Below are positions 1-6,093 of a DNA stretch of 7,876 nucleotides, one piece after another (position 1 is the stretch's first letter; each line of letters opens with the position of its first letter). The stretch is from Campylobacteraceae bacterium (GTDB taxonomy: Bacteria; Campylobacterota; Campylobacteria; Campylobacterales; Campylobacteraceae): contig JAITNC010000003.1 in assembly GCA_031290675.1 (NCBI GenBank), positions 1-7,876 on the forward strand, given 5' to 3'. The position numbers and the translations under genes are program-made. The notes under the pieces were generated by a model that had not been told where the DNA came from, ran no database searches, and worked only from the letters and a program-made list of their open reading frames with translations.

Positions 1-173
1 TCAAACTTCAAAAGCCCCGCTATAAGCCTGATAAGCGTTGTTTTCCCCGCTCCATCAGGCCCTACAACCCCTGTGATTTCGCCCTTTTTGGCAAAAAAAC
101 TTATATCTTGAAGAGCCGGGCTCTTAGCGCCCTTAAACTGTTTTGTGAGTTTTACAGCCTCAATGGCTATCAT
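1..173 (-). CDS. ABC transporter ATP-binding protein, YbhF-type, N-terminal 57 residues only
   Basis: The first 57 codons are present; the gene runs off the left edge. The protein should be the cytoplasmic ATPase that powers a drug or small-molecule exporter. The translation begins [13 protein letters not shown] and contains a clear Walker A motif, GPDGAGKTT, at residues 38-46. The GPDGAGKT form, with Asp where most ABC proteins have Asn, is typical of the first nucleotide-binding domain of YbhF-like proteins. The start ATG (171-173) overlaps the stop of the membrane-fusion gene upstream as ATGA, so the two are translationally coupled in one operon. That matches the usual order of fusion protein, ATPase and permeases in ybhGFSR-like clusters. 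Whether it has one or two ATPase domains cannot be seen. Substrate is unknown. Confidence 0.9.
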   Translation of the reverse strand, partial: MIAIEAVKLTKQFKGAKSPALQDISFFAKKGEITGVVGPDGAGKTTLIRLIAGLLKF

Positions 174-1141
174 TTTTTCAGCTTTATCGTTACAGGCATT
201 CCTTGTTTTATCTTTTTGTCGGGATTTTGCAGTAAAACCCTAAAATGATAAACAAGGTCAGACCTAAGCTCCATCGTTTCAATATTTTTGGGTGTGAACT
301 CGGCAAGAGGCGATATATAGCCTACTATGCCCTCGTAAGGCTCTTTTCTCACATCAGCATACACAAAAACCTTATCGCCTTGCGAGATAAGCCCAAGATA
401 AGGCTCGTCCACATACGCCCTCACCCAATACTCTTCCTGTTTTGCTACTTCAAAAACCCTCTCCCCCGGGTTTGCGATAGCGCCCTCCTCTTTCAACCTC
501 GCCAATATAACGCCATCAACGGGGGATTTTAAAACGCTGTCCTCCAAATCTTGCGAAGCCGCCCGCAGCGTTGCTTCAAGCGATAATACAAGTGCGGCTT
601 GAGCGTCTATATCCTCTTTTTGATAACCGTTTTTGCGCAACAGATAAACAGAGTAAGCCTTTTGCGTCAAGCCGCGAGCCGCCTCAAGTTTATATTGGGC
701 ATTTAGATAAGCCTCTTTTGAAGTTGCGTTGTACTCGTAAAGCAGCTCTTGCCTTAAAAACACATCTTCCATCAGCTTGCGATTTGCTTCCGCCTCCTCA
801 AACGCCCCCAAAGCTTCCTCTATCTCCTCTTCTCTGAAACCGTTTTTGAGTTTGGAGAGTTTTATCTTCTCAGCCTCCAATCTCGCTGCTACCTCGTCTA
901 TATTGTTGTGTAGATTTTTACTGTCCAAAGCAGCCAATACCTCATCTTTTGTTACGCTATCGCCCTCATCTTTGAGTATGCTTTCTATCTTGCCCAAAAA
1001 GCGAAATCCGAGATTTACGGTTCTTGTATCCACATTGCCGTAAAACAGGAGCTCTTTGGACTTGAAATCCTTGTAAACATACACAAATACCAAGACTATG
1101 GCAAAGACAAAAAACACTGCTGTCAATAAATACTTCCTCAT
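170..1141 (-). CDS. HlyD/YbhG-family periplasmic adaptor (membrane fusion protein) of an ABC exporter
   Basis: This 323-residue protein should link an inner-membrane ABC exporter to an outer-membrane channel across the periplasm. It has one N-terminal membrane anchor (about residues 5-23) and a first half lipoyl/barrel segment (about 35-75). A long charged helical hairpin follows (about 77-200, rich in Glu, Ala and Lys), then the second lipoyl half with LKSPVDGVI at 204-212, and a beta-barrel end. The stretch EFTPKNIET (281-289) followed by DLVYHFRV is a hallmark of YbhG/YhiI-like adaptors. The ATG is preceded by GAGGAGA (1146-1152 on this strand), which supports this start. The ATPase gene follows with a 4-base overlap, so this is the lead gene of the operon visible here. 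No TolC-like or regulator gene lies upstream; acpS is divergent instead. Substrate cannot be inferred. Confidence 0.9.
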   Translation of the reverse strand: MRKYLLTAVFFVFAIVLVFVYVYKDFKSKELLFYGNVDTRTVNLGFRFLGKIESILKDEGDSVTKDEVLAALDSKNLHNNIDEVAARLEAEKIKLSKLKNGFREEEIEEALGAFEEAEANRKLMEDVFLRQELLYEYNATSKEAYLNAQYKLEAARGLTQKAYSVYLLRKNGYQKEDIDAQAALVLSLEATLRAASQDLEDSVLKSPVDGVILARLKEEGAIANPGERVFEVAKQEEYWVRAYVDEPYLGLISQGDKVFVYADVRKEPYEGIVGYISPLAEFTPKNIETMELRSDLVYHFRVLLQNPDKKIKQGMPVTIKLKK

Positions 1142-1145
1142 AATA

Positions 1146-1152
1146 TCTCCTC
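1146..1152 (-). promoter_or_regulatory. Shine-Dalgarno site of the membrane-fusion gene
   Basis: GAGGAGA on the minus strand lies 4 bases before the ATG at 1141. It supports that start over an alternative frame beginning at 1154, which has no such site. Confidence 0.7.
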
Positions 1153-1169
1153 AATGTCTTGTAAAATGA

Positions 1170-1176
1170 TATAATA
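1170..1176. promoter_or_regulatory. Shared, nearly symmetric -10 element between divergent hlyD-type gene and acpS
   Basis: The plus strand reads TATAAT at 1170-1175. The minus strand reads TATTAT at 1176-1171, a 5-of-6 match to the consensus. One AT step could therefore open for transcription both ways: toward the adaptor gene (leader of about 20-25 bases) and toward acpS (leader of about 70 bases). No good -35 box is visible on either side, but T- and A-rich tracts flank it (1184-1200), as is usual where sigma-70 promoters lack a -35. The assignment is by pattern only. Confidence 0.5.
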
Positions 1177-1249
1177 GCGAAATTTGTTTTATTTTTGTTT
1201 TAAAACAGACATTTTAAATTTTTTAAATAAATAATAAAGGTTTTTAAAA

Positions 1250-1627
1250 ATGGTTGGTGTTGATATAGTTGAGATAAAACGATTTGAAAATTTTTTGGAA
1301 AAATTCGCCGAAAAAGCGCTTGAAAAATACTTGGACAAAGAGGAGATGAAGCTTATCAAAAACGCTCAAAGTGCGGCTGGATTTTTTGCGGCAAAAGAGG
1401 CTGTGTCAAAAGCTCTCGGGCTTGGCATATCAAAAACGTGCGGATTTCACGATATCAAAATATACAAACTTCCAAACGGCGCACCCTCTTTCACGCTCTC
1501 ATCACATCTTGTTAAGACTTTCAACATCAAATCCGTATCGCTTTCCATAGCGCATGACGGAGGGTTCGCCATAGCTGCCGTGATAATAGAAGGCGAACCG
1601 ATAGAAAAACAAAAACTTGAGCATTGA
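1250..1627 (+). CDS. acpS: Holo-[acyl-carrier-protein] synthase AcpS
   Basis: AcpS transfers the 4'-phosphopantetheine arm from coenzyme A to a serine of apo-ACP, activating it for fatty-acid synthesis in the cytoplasm. The 125-residue length is normal for the family. Two signature blocks are present: GVDIVEI at residues 3-9, where Asp5 should bind magnesium, and FAAKEAVSKALG at 46-57, where Glu50 is the second metal ligand. The C-terminal block SLSIAHDGGFAIAAVI (97-112) is also typical. The ATG has AAAGG (1236-1240) 9 bases upstream. The gene stands alone between a divergent exporter operon and a convergent operon ending in thiS, so it is probably monocistronic. AcpS often lies in other housekeeping operons, so this placement says little about its role. 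Confidence 0.95.
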   Translation: MVGVDIVEIKRFENFLEKFAEKALEKYLDKEEMKLIKNAQSAAGFFAAKEAVSKALGLGISKTCGFHDIKIYKLPNGAPSFTLSSHLVKTFNIKSVSLSIAHDGGFAIAAVIIEGEPIEKQKLEH

Positions 1628-1711
1628 TACATATATGTGTGTAAAAACTACTCACTTTGGGTGGTCAGCTGAAAAAAAACAAACAATACCACTAATATGT
1701 ATATGTATAAA
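1628..1711. other. Convergent spacer between acpS and thiS, with imperfect 21-base direct repeats
   Basis: Two genes end into this 84-base spacer. It contains a perfect 10-base palindrome, ACATATATGT (1629-1638), and an 8-A run (1672-1679). A 21-base stretch at 1631-1651 is repeated with 4 mismatches at 1695-1715; both copies end in AAACTAC, and the second runs into the thiS stop codon. GTGGT (1662-1666) and ACCAC (1688-1692) could pair around a long loop. I see no classical hairpin followed by a U-run in either direction, so where transcription stops here is unclear. Confidence 0.5.
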
Positions 1712-1909
1712 CTACCCGCCGCCGACGAACCTTAAAAGCTCCACTTTGTCGTTTTCTTTAAGCTTGTAAGTTGTCCAGTTAGCCTGCTTGACGACATTCA
1801 TATTGACAGCCGCTGCCATCACTTTGCCTTCTATTTGAAGCTCTTTTATCAGCTCGCCTATAGTTTCAACCCCGCTCTCCAACTGCTCGCCGTTTACAAA
1901 TAAAATCAT
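1712..1909 (-). CDS. thiS: Sulfur carrier protein ThiS
   Basis: ThiS is a small ubiquitin-like protein whose C-terminal Gly-Gly is adenylated and converted to a thiocarboxylate, giving the sulfur for the thiazole ring of thiamine. The 65-residue length, the N-terminal MILFVNGE strand, the central AAAVNMNVV segment and the KENDKVELLRFVGGG tail (51-65) all fit. The exposed Gly-Gly end is intact. ThiS is favoured over MoaD because of the short length and the VN..VV..ANW pattern. It is the last gene of the minus-strand operon, 2 bases behind the MidA-like gene. No other thi gene (thiF, thiG, thiH) is nearby, so its partners must lie elsewhere. Confidence 0.88.
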   Translation of the reverse strand: MILFVNGEQLESGVETIGELIKELQIEGKVMAAAVNMNVVKQANWTTYKLKENDKVELLRFVGGG

Positions 1910-1911
1910 AT

Positions 1912-2934
1912 TTAAGCCTTTTGAAATCTTATCATACTAAACCGCTCGCCCAAAAATGACGGGTCTATCAACTGCAGAGCTTTGCCGAGTTCCATTCGGT
2001 ATTTGTTTTCGCCGACACTGTTTTTCAAAATCTCCAAAAGCTCCGTAAGCCCAAACTCCACAAGCGCTTTTGACTGCGCACAAAACGCTGTCTCTTTGAA
2101 ACCAACAGCCTCAAAAGCGTCTTTGAGATACGAAAAATTGACATCATAAGTCAAATCGCTTTTTTTGTACAGCGAGTGTAAACTCAGGTCTTTCAACTTC
2201 TCATTTTTAGCGTATTTTGTCAGCGAAAAAAACGGATATGTTTTATGCCCTTGATACACACGCAGGCTTATGTCGCTGCGAACGCCCTTTTGACCGTAGT
2301 CAAACGTGATAAATTCGCATTTTTTTATTGAGCGAGAGAGGTTGAGCGCGAACTCTTCGTATCCTGTTGCGATTTCGCCCGTAGTGACGCCGTACTTGTC
2401 GCACAACTCTTTTGTTTTACCCTTTATCTCGCCAAAAAGTGCTTCGTGACCCTCCATATAGAGCATCTTGCCGCCCTTTACCACTTCACAGGCAAATGCG
2501 TCAAAAAGCTCGTTTGATACGACAAAAGCCTCATCGCAAAAAAACTCTTTCAAACTCTTAAACCAGCTAAATTTTACCGCATCGCCAAAAGCTTCATAAA
2601 GGTATTTTTCCTGCGCTTTTTGCAAAATCTCCAAAGGCTCTATGATGACGAAAGTCAGCGTTTTTAAAAGCTCGGGTTTGAGAGTGTAGACAAACTGCGC
2701 TATATCCGCACTCAAATACCCATGATGAGCGCCTATCTCAACAACACAGGCTCTTTTTGACAAAAATCCGCTCTCTATCAAACTAAGAAGCCTTTTAGCT
2801 ATCGTGCCTCCAAAAAACATAGAAGTGGTTACGGAAGTCGCAAAATCGCCCTTTTTGCCGATAATGGGCATTGAGGCGTAGTAACCGCCCTCGCCGTAAA
2901 GCCACTCGCCCATATATTCGCCGAAAGGTATCAT
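1912..2934 (-). CDS. MidA/NDUFAF7-family SAM-dependent methyltransferase (DUF185, COG1565)
   Basis: This 340-residue protein matches the MidA/NDUFAF7 family throughout. The N-terminal block is IPFGEYMGEWLYGEGGYY followed by GKKGDFATSV (residues 27-36) and FFG. Motif I is VVEIGAHHGYLSADI at 64-78, with NELFDAF at 141-147, DYG at 212-214 and the family block DLTYDVNF at 260-267. The mitochondrial relative NDUFAF7 methylates an arginine of a complex I subunit; bacterial targets are not established, so the substrate here is unknown. The SAM-binding loop reads G-A-H-H-G, whereas relatives usually have G-A-G-R/S-G. I chose ATG at 2932-2934, which overlaps the argD stop as TGATG. A TTG at 2935-2937, one codon earlier, is possible but lacks a better ribosome site. 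Coupling to argD translation is likely. Confidence 0.85.
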   Translation of the reverse strand: MIPFGEYMGEWLYGEGGYYASMPIIGKKGDFATSVTTSMFFGGTIAKRLLSLIESGFLSKRACVVEIGAHHGYLSADIAQFVYTLKPELLKTLTFVIIEPLEILQKAQEKYLYEAFGDAVKFSWFKSLKEFFCDEAFVVSNELFDAFACEVVKGGKMLYMEGHEALFGEIKGKTKELCDKYGVTTGEIATGYEEFALNLSRSIKKCEFITFDYGQKGVRSDISLRVYQGHKTYPFFSLTKYAKNEKLKDLSLHSLYKKSDLTYDVNFSYLKDAFEAVGFKETAFCAQSKALVEFGLTELLEILKNSVGENKYRMELGKALQLIDPSFLGERFSMIRFQKA

Positions 2935-4118
2935 CAAATGCTGCCAAGTGCCTTTTCAAAGCGTGCAAAACCTTCGTCTATCTCCTCTTTTGTTATAGTA
3001 AGAGGAGGTAAAAATCTAAGTGTATTTCTGCCCGCTTTCAACACCAAAACGCCGTTCGCAAAGCCTGCTTTTATGATTTTCGCTACCAATTCGCCATTTG
3101 CGCATTGCAAGCCTCTCATAAATCCAATGCCTGTTGTGGCGAGGAAAATGTCCGAATGATTTTTGACCTGCTCTTGAAGTTTTTTGTCAAAATACTCTAT
3201 GCTTGCGCCTAAAAATCCCTCTTTGTAGTACGATTCCAATATATCAAGCACTTCAAGTCCCGCTCTTGTGCTCAGAAAATTTCCGCCGAAAGTGCTTCCA
3301 TGGTCGCCTGTTTTAAAGACATCTTTGTGCTTCGTCATCACAGCCCCTATCGGAACGCCGCCGGCTAAACCCTTCGCCAACGTTACGATATCAGGCTCTA
3401 TGCCGTAAAGCTTGGCTGAGAGAAACTCGCCGCTTCTAAAAACGCCCGATTGCACCTCGTCAATGATAAGCAGCAACTCTTTTGAGCGCAAAAATGCGGC
3501 TAAATCCTGCACCTCTTTTTTGTCAAACGCCTGCACGCCGCCCTCGCCTTGTATGAGTTCTATCATAACGCCTACAGTTTCATCGTCTATCGCCGAGTAG
3601 ATATCTTTTATCTGACTTTTGTGTTCAAACCCCGCCGGATACGGACTGAACGCCTCTTGATGAAAGCTGTCCTGCCCTGTAGCTTTGATAGTAGTTATCG
3701 TTCTGCCGTGAAACGAATGCTCAAGCGTCAAAACCTTGAAACGTTTGTTTTTGAACTTGTTTTGACCGTATTTTCTCGCTATTTTTATAGCGCCCTCGTT
3801 CGCTTCCGCACCGCTGTTACCGAAAAAAACTGCCATATCAAGACCGCTAAGCTCCACCATCTTTTTCGCTAATTTCGCCTGTGGTTCTATCAAAAATAGA
3901 TTTGATGTGTGCGTCAAATGGCTCACCTGCTCATATATAGCCGCCGCCACTTGAGCGTTTCCGTGCCCAACGCTTGCTACGCCGATACCGCTCGTGAAGT
4001 CTATATAATCCTTGCCGTCTTCATCAAAAAGCGTAGCATTTTGCCCGCTTTTGAAATTTACATAATTTCTAGCGTATGTCTGTAAAACATACTTTTTATC
4101 CATCTCTTCCAAAGTCAT
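2934..4118 (-). CDS. argD: Acetylornithine aminotransferase ArgD (class III PLP aminotransferase)
   Basis: ArgD moves an amino group between glutamate and N-acetylglutamate semialdehyde, giving N-acetylornithine in arginine synthesis; it often also serves lysine synthesis as DapC. The 394-residue length is standard. Visible class III motifs are GNSGAEANE at 100-108 (phosphate binding), HSFHGRT at 134-140, IIDEVQSG at 218-225, LAKGLAGGVPIGA at 247-259 with Lys249 as the PLP Schiff-base lysine, HGSTFGGN at 273-280 and RFLPPLTI at 368-375. Residues 226-230 read VFRSG, where E. coli ArgD has MGRTG, a mild variation. The ATG is preceded by GAGGAGA. It lies 15 bases behind the TRIC-family gene and overlaps the next gene by one base. 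Related transaminases acting on GABA or ornithine share these motifs, but the length and motif set best fit ArgD. Confidence 0.92.
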   Translation of the reverse strand: MTLEEMDKKYVLQTYARNYVNFKSGQNATLFDEDGKDYIDFTSGIGVASVGHGNAQVAAAIYEQVSHLTHTSNLFLIEPQAKLAKKMVELSGLDMAVFFGNSGAEANEGAIKIARKYGQNKFKNKRFKVLTLEHSFHGRTITTIKATGQDSFHQEAFSPYPAGFEHKSQIKDIYSAIDDETVGVMIELIQGEGGVQAFDKKEVQDLAAFLRSKELLLIIDEVQSGVFRSGEFLSAKLYGIEPDIVTLAKGLAGGVPIGAVMTKHKDVFKTGDHGSTFGGNFLSTRAGLEVLDILESYYKEGFLGASIEYFDKKLQEQVKNHSDIFLATTGIGFMRGLQCANGELVAKIIKAGFANGVLVLKAGRNTLRFLPPLTITKEEIDEGFARFEKALGSI

Positions 4119-4133
4119 TTTCTCTCCTCAAAG

Positions 4134-4742
4134 TTAGCCAAGTTTTGGCAATTTCCATTTTTTATAATACGCCAAAAGCCTCAAAACCACGCCCGCTATA
4201 AACACAGCAAGACTGCTAAAAAAGCTTATCACGCCAAACTCGCTCAACACATACATCGCGAGCGATATGATGATAGACACTGTCGCATAAAATTCGCTGA
4301 CCAAAAAAAATGGGATTCTATTTAGCAGTATATCCCTCAAACAGCTGCCGCCGACAGCGGTTATAAGAGAGAGCATAATAATACCAAAAATATTAAATCC
4401 CGCTTCAATTCCCACCAAAGAACCCGATATGGCAAACGATACAAGCCCCAAAGTATCACTTACCACAAAAGCTGTCGTCTGCTCAAGCTTGTCGTGCCTG
4501 TTCAGCTTCAGAAAAATAGCAAATATCACGACGCAGATGACCAAAAACGTGGGCATGATATGCGTAAAAGTGTAAGGCACTTTATCGGCGATAGTATCTC
4601 TCGTGATACCGCCGCCAAGAGCCGTCAAAAACGCCGCTATAAAAATACCGAGCACATCAAGTTTCTCTTTCGCCCCGATATAAAATCCGCTAAGCGCAAA
4701 CGCTATGATTCCAAATATCTCCGCTATCTCAAAAATACTCAT
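4134..4742 (-). CDS. TRIC-family (UPF0126) integral membrane protein, putative trimeric cation channel
   Basis: This 202-residue, very hydrophobic protein consists of two homologous halves. Each carries the family's glycine-rich kink and Arg-Asp: GGGITRD at 43-49 and GGSCLRD at 131-137. About seven membrane segments can be drawn, with a basic C-terminal tail (YYKKWKLPK). Prokaryotic relatives of the animal TRIC channels form potassium-conducting trimers in crystals; the physiological role of the bacterial YadS/YicG-like members is unsettled. It is the first gene of the four-gene operon, with a -10 box about 30 bases ahead. The ATG at 4740-4742 has only a modest GAGG about 11 bases upstream. 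A link to the arginine gene behind it is not evident. Confidence 0.88.
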   Translation of the reverse strand: MSIFEIAEIFGIIAFALSGFYIGAKEKLDVLGIFIAAFLTALGGGITRDTIADKVPYTFTHIMPTFLVICVVIFAIFLKLNRHDKLEQTTAFVVSDTLGLVSFAISGSLVGIEAGFNIFGIIMLSLITAVGGSCLRDILLNRIPFFLVSEFYATVSIIISLAMYVLSEFGVISFFSSLAVFIAGVVLRLLAYYKKWKLPKLG

Positions 4743-4772
4743 TCAAGCACGCCTCTGACAAAAAATAACGAG

Positions 4773-4778
4773 ATTATA
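4773..4778 (-). promoter_or_regulatory. -10 box of the TRIC-argD-midA-thiS operon
   Basis: The minus strand reads TATAAT here, 30 bases before the first ATG of the operon. No convincing -35 lies 17 bases upstream; that region is A-rich on this strand. It would give a leader of roughly 20-25 bases. Confidence 0.55.
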
Positions 4779-4812
4779 GCCAATATGTGCCTGTTTTTTT
4801 ATAAATAAGGCG

Positions 4813-4818
4813 TATAAT
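4813..4818 (+). promoter_or_regulatory. -10 box of the iron-type alcohol dehydrogenase gene
   Basis: TATAAT lies 29 bases before the ATG at 4848 and 17 bases behind a T-rich tract (4793-4800) in the place of a -35 box. Together with the opposite -10 at 4773-4778 it makes this 105-base spacer a two-way promoter region. Confidence 0.6.
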
Positions 4819-4834
4819 CGCATATAACTTATAC

Positions 4835-4841
4835 AAAGGAG
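4835..4841 (+). promoter_or_regulatory. Shine-Dalgarno site fixing the dehydrogenase start
   Basis: AAAGGAG lies 6 bases before ATG 4848. An in-frame TTG at 4842 directly abuts the site and is too close to be used, so the ATG is the start. Confidence 0.8.
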
Positions 4842-4847
4842 TTGTTT

Positions 4848-5987
4848 ATGAAACCTTTTAATTACTACAATCCTGTAAATATCATCTTTGGCAACAAACA
4901 GTCTGCAATAGGCGATATCTTAAAGGCTGACGGGCATAAAAAAATCTTGCTCACTTACGGTAAATCCTCTATCAAAAAGACGGGTCTTTATGATGAGATT
5001 TGCGAAGCTTTAAACAAAGCCGGCATAGAGTTTGTGGAGCATAGCGGCATCAGCTCAAATCCTCTGCTTTCACACGCAAGAGAGGGTGTGCAAAAAGCTA
5101 AAGGTACGAGTGCGATACTCGCTGTCGGCGGCGGGAGTGTCGTGGACGAGAGTAAAGCCATAGCAGCAGCCGGCGGAAGCGGCTTGGACGTTTGGGAGTT
5201 GTACGAAGGCAAAGAGGTAAGCGCGGCGCTATCTTTGTACGTCATACTCACGCTCTCAGCTACGGGAAGCGAGATGAATTGCGGTGCGGTTTTGACAAAT
5301 GAGCAGACAAAAGAGAAGCTCTCTTTCGGCACGCCGCTTGTTTACCCGAAAGTATCTATCGTAAATCCCGCTCTTACGTTTACACTGCCTGAAAATTATC
5401 TTGTTTACTCGGCTGTTGATACCATAGCGCACGTTATAGAGGGCTATTTTACGGCTGAGGAGCACCCGACGCTTATCAACCGTTTTTGCGAAAATATCAT
5501 AAAAAGCGTTATTGAAACAACCGAGAAAATCCTGAAAAACCCAAAAGATTTAGATGCCAGAAGTGAGTTCGCTCTCTGCTCTACGTGGGCGCTGAACGGC
5601 TTGAGTGTTCTTGGCACGGGTGGAGGTCGGTTCCCAAACCACATGATAGAACACTCCCTGAGCGCTATATACAACGTCCCGCACGGAGCGGGGTTGGCAG
5701 TAGTGATACCTGCGTGGCTCAAGTGGTTTTACAAAAATACAAAAAACGCTCAGGTGGTGAGATTTGCCAAAGAGATATTTGGCAAAGATAATGCCGATGA
5801 GGGTATATCCGCACTTGAGGCGTGGTTTGTGAAGATAGGCGCACCCGTAACATTGCGAGAGCTTGATATAGACAAAAATGATATAGACAAAATAGTCAAA
5901 AATGTAGTTAGCGTAGCTCCGAGGTGGGGATTGGGCGAAACTTACACGCCGCAGGCACTCAAAGAGATATTGACTTTGGCGATTTGA
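4848..5987 (+). CDS. Iron-containing alcohol dehydrogenase / aldehyde reductase, YqhD-BDH type
   Basis: This 379-residue group III dehydrogenase should reduce aldehydes to alcohols, or the reverse, in the cytoplasm with a nicotinamide cofactor. The opening FNYYNPVNIIFG matches YqhD and clostridial butanol dehydrogenases. GGGSVVD at 94-100 is the dinucleotide-binding loop. The metal ligands are all present: Asp191 and His195 in DTIAH, His265 in NHMIEH, and His279 in PHG, with the 14-residue spacing of the last two as in FucO and YqhD. The stretch TYGKSSIKKTG (36-46) has no acidic residue where NADH-preferring members carry Asp, which mildly favours NADPH. In relatives such as E. coli YqhD the role is scavenging of toxic aldehydes. 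It is transcribed alone and divergently from the TRIC operon. The true substrate is unknown. Confidence 0.9.
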   Translation: MKPFNYYNPVNIIFGNKQSAIGDILKADGHKKILLTYGKSSIKKTGLYDEICEALNKAGIEFVEHSGISSNPLLSHAREGVQKAKGTSAILAVGGGSVVDESKAIAAAGGSGLDVWELYEGKEVSAALSLYVILTLSATGSEMNCGAVLTNEQTKEKLSFGTPLVYPKVSIVNPALTFTLPENYLVYSAVDTIAHVIEGYFTAEEHPTLINRFCENIIKSVIETTEKILKNPKDLDARSEFALCSTWALNGLSVLGTGGGRFPNHMIEHSLSAIYNVPHGAGLAVVIPAWLKWFYKNTKNAQVVRFAKEIFGKDNADEGISALEAWFVKIGAPVTLRELDIDKNDIDKIVKNVVSVAPRWGLGETYTPQALKEILTLAI

Positions 5988-6022
5988 CGTTGAAAATATT
6001 AAAAAAAATACATCAAAAATTT

Positions 6023-6044
6023 ATACTAAATATAGTATTTTTTT
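6023..6044 (+). terminator. AT-rich dyad followed by a T-run: weak terminator or operator
   Basis: ATACTA (6023-6028) and TAGTAT (6033-6038) are perfect inverted copies around a 4-base loop, and seven T residues run from 6038 to 6044. The layout is that of an intrinsic terminator 35 bases after the dehydrogenase stop. The six-pair stem has only one G-C pair and would be weak. It also sits just upstream of the -10 box at 6057, so it may instead be a repressor or activator site for the OmpA-family gene. Confidence 0.4.
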
Positions 6045-6056
6045 ACACTCTTTCCA

Positions 6057-6062
6057 TATAAT
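6057..6062 (+). promoter_or_regulatory. -10 box of the OmpA-family gene
   Basis: TATAAT lies 31 bases before the ATG at 6094, with a T-run (6038-6044) upstream in place of a clear -35 box. The ribosome site GGGAG is at 6082-6086. Confidence 0.5.
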
Positions 6063-6093
6063 AGTTATAAGATATTATATTGGGAGAATATTA

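Noticed and set aside
571..1043. Plus-strand open frames of 88 codons (571-837 and 777-1043) inside the adaptor gene
   Set aside because: They lie antisense to a well-supported gene, have no ribosome site and no recognisable protein features; they are shadows of its biased codons.
966..1154. Minus-strand 62-codon frame starting upstream of the adaptor gene
   Set aside because: It overlaps the start of the adaptor in another frame, and the GAGGAGA site fits the adaptor ATG, not this frame.
3549..3872. Plus-strand 107-codon open frame inside argD
   Set aside because: Fully antisense to argD, whose motifs are intact across this span; no start signals.
4494..4808. Plus-strand 104-codon open frame across the TRIC gene start and the divergent spacer
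   Set aside because: Antisense to a membrane protein with clear family motifs, and highly charged with no family likeness; it would also run through both -10 boxes.
4842..4847. TTG as start of the dehydrogenase
   Set aside because: It directly abuts the AAAGGAG site; the ATG at 4848 has the correct 6-base spacing.
5444..5722. Minus-strand 92-codon open frame inside the dehydrogenase gene
   Set aside because: Antisense to the metal-binding core of a complete enzyme, with no ribosome site.
5865..5892. Short direct repeat GATATAGACAAAA with a 15-base period in the dehydrogenase gene
   Set aside because: It encodes the repeated DIDK-N-DIDK segment in frame in a surface-like, low-complexity stretch. 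It looks like minor slippage and has no clear meaning.
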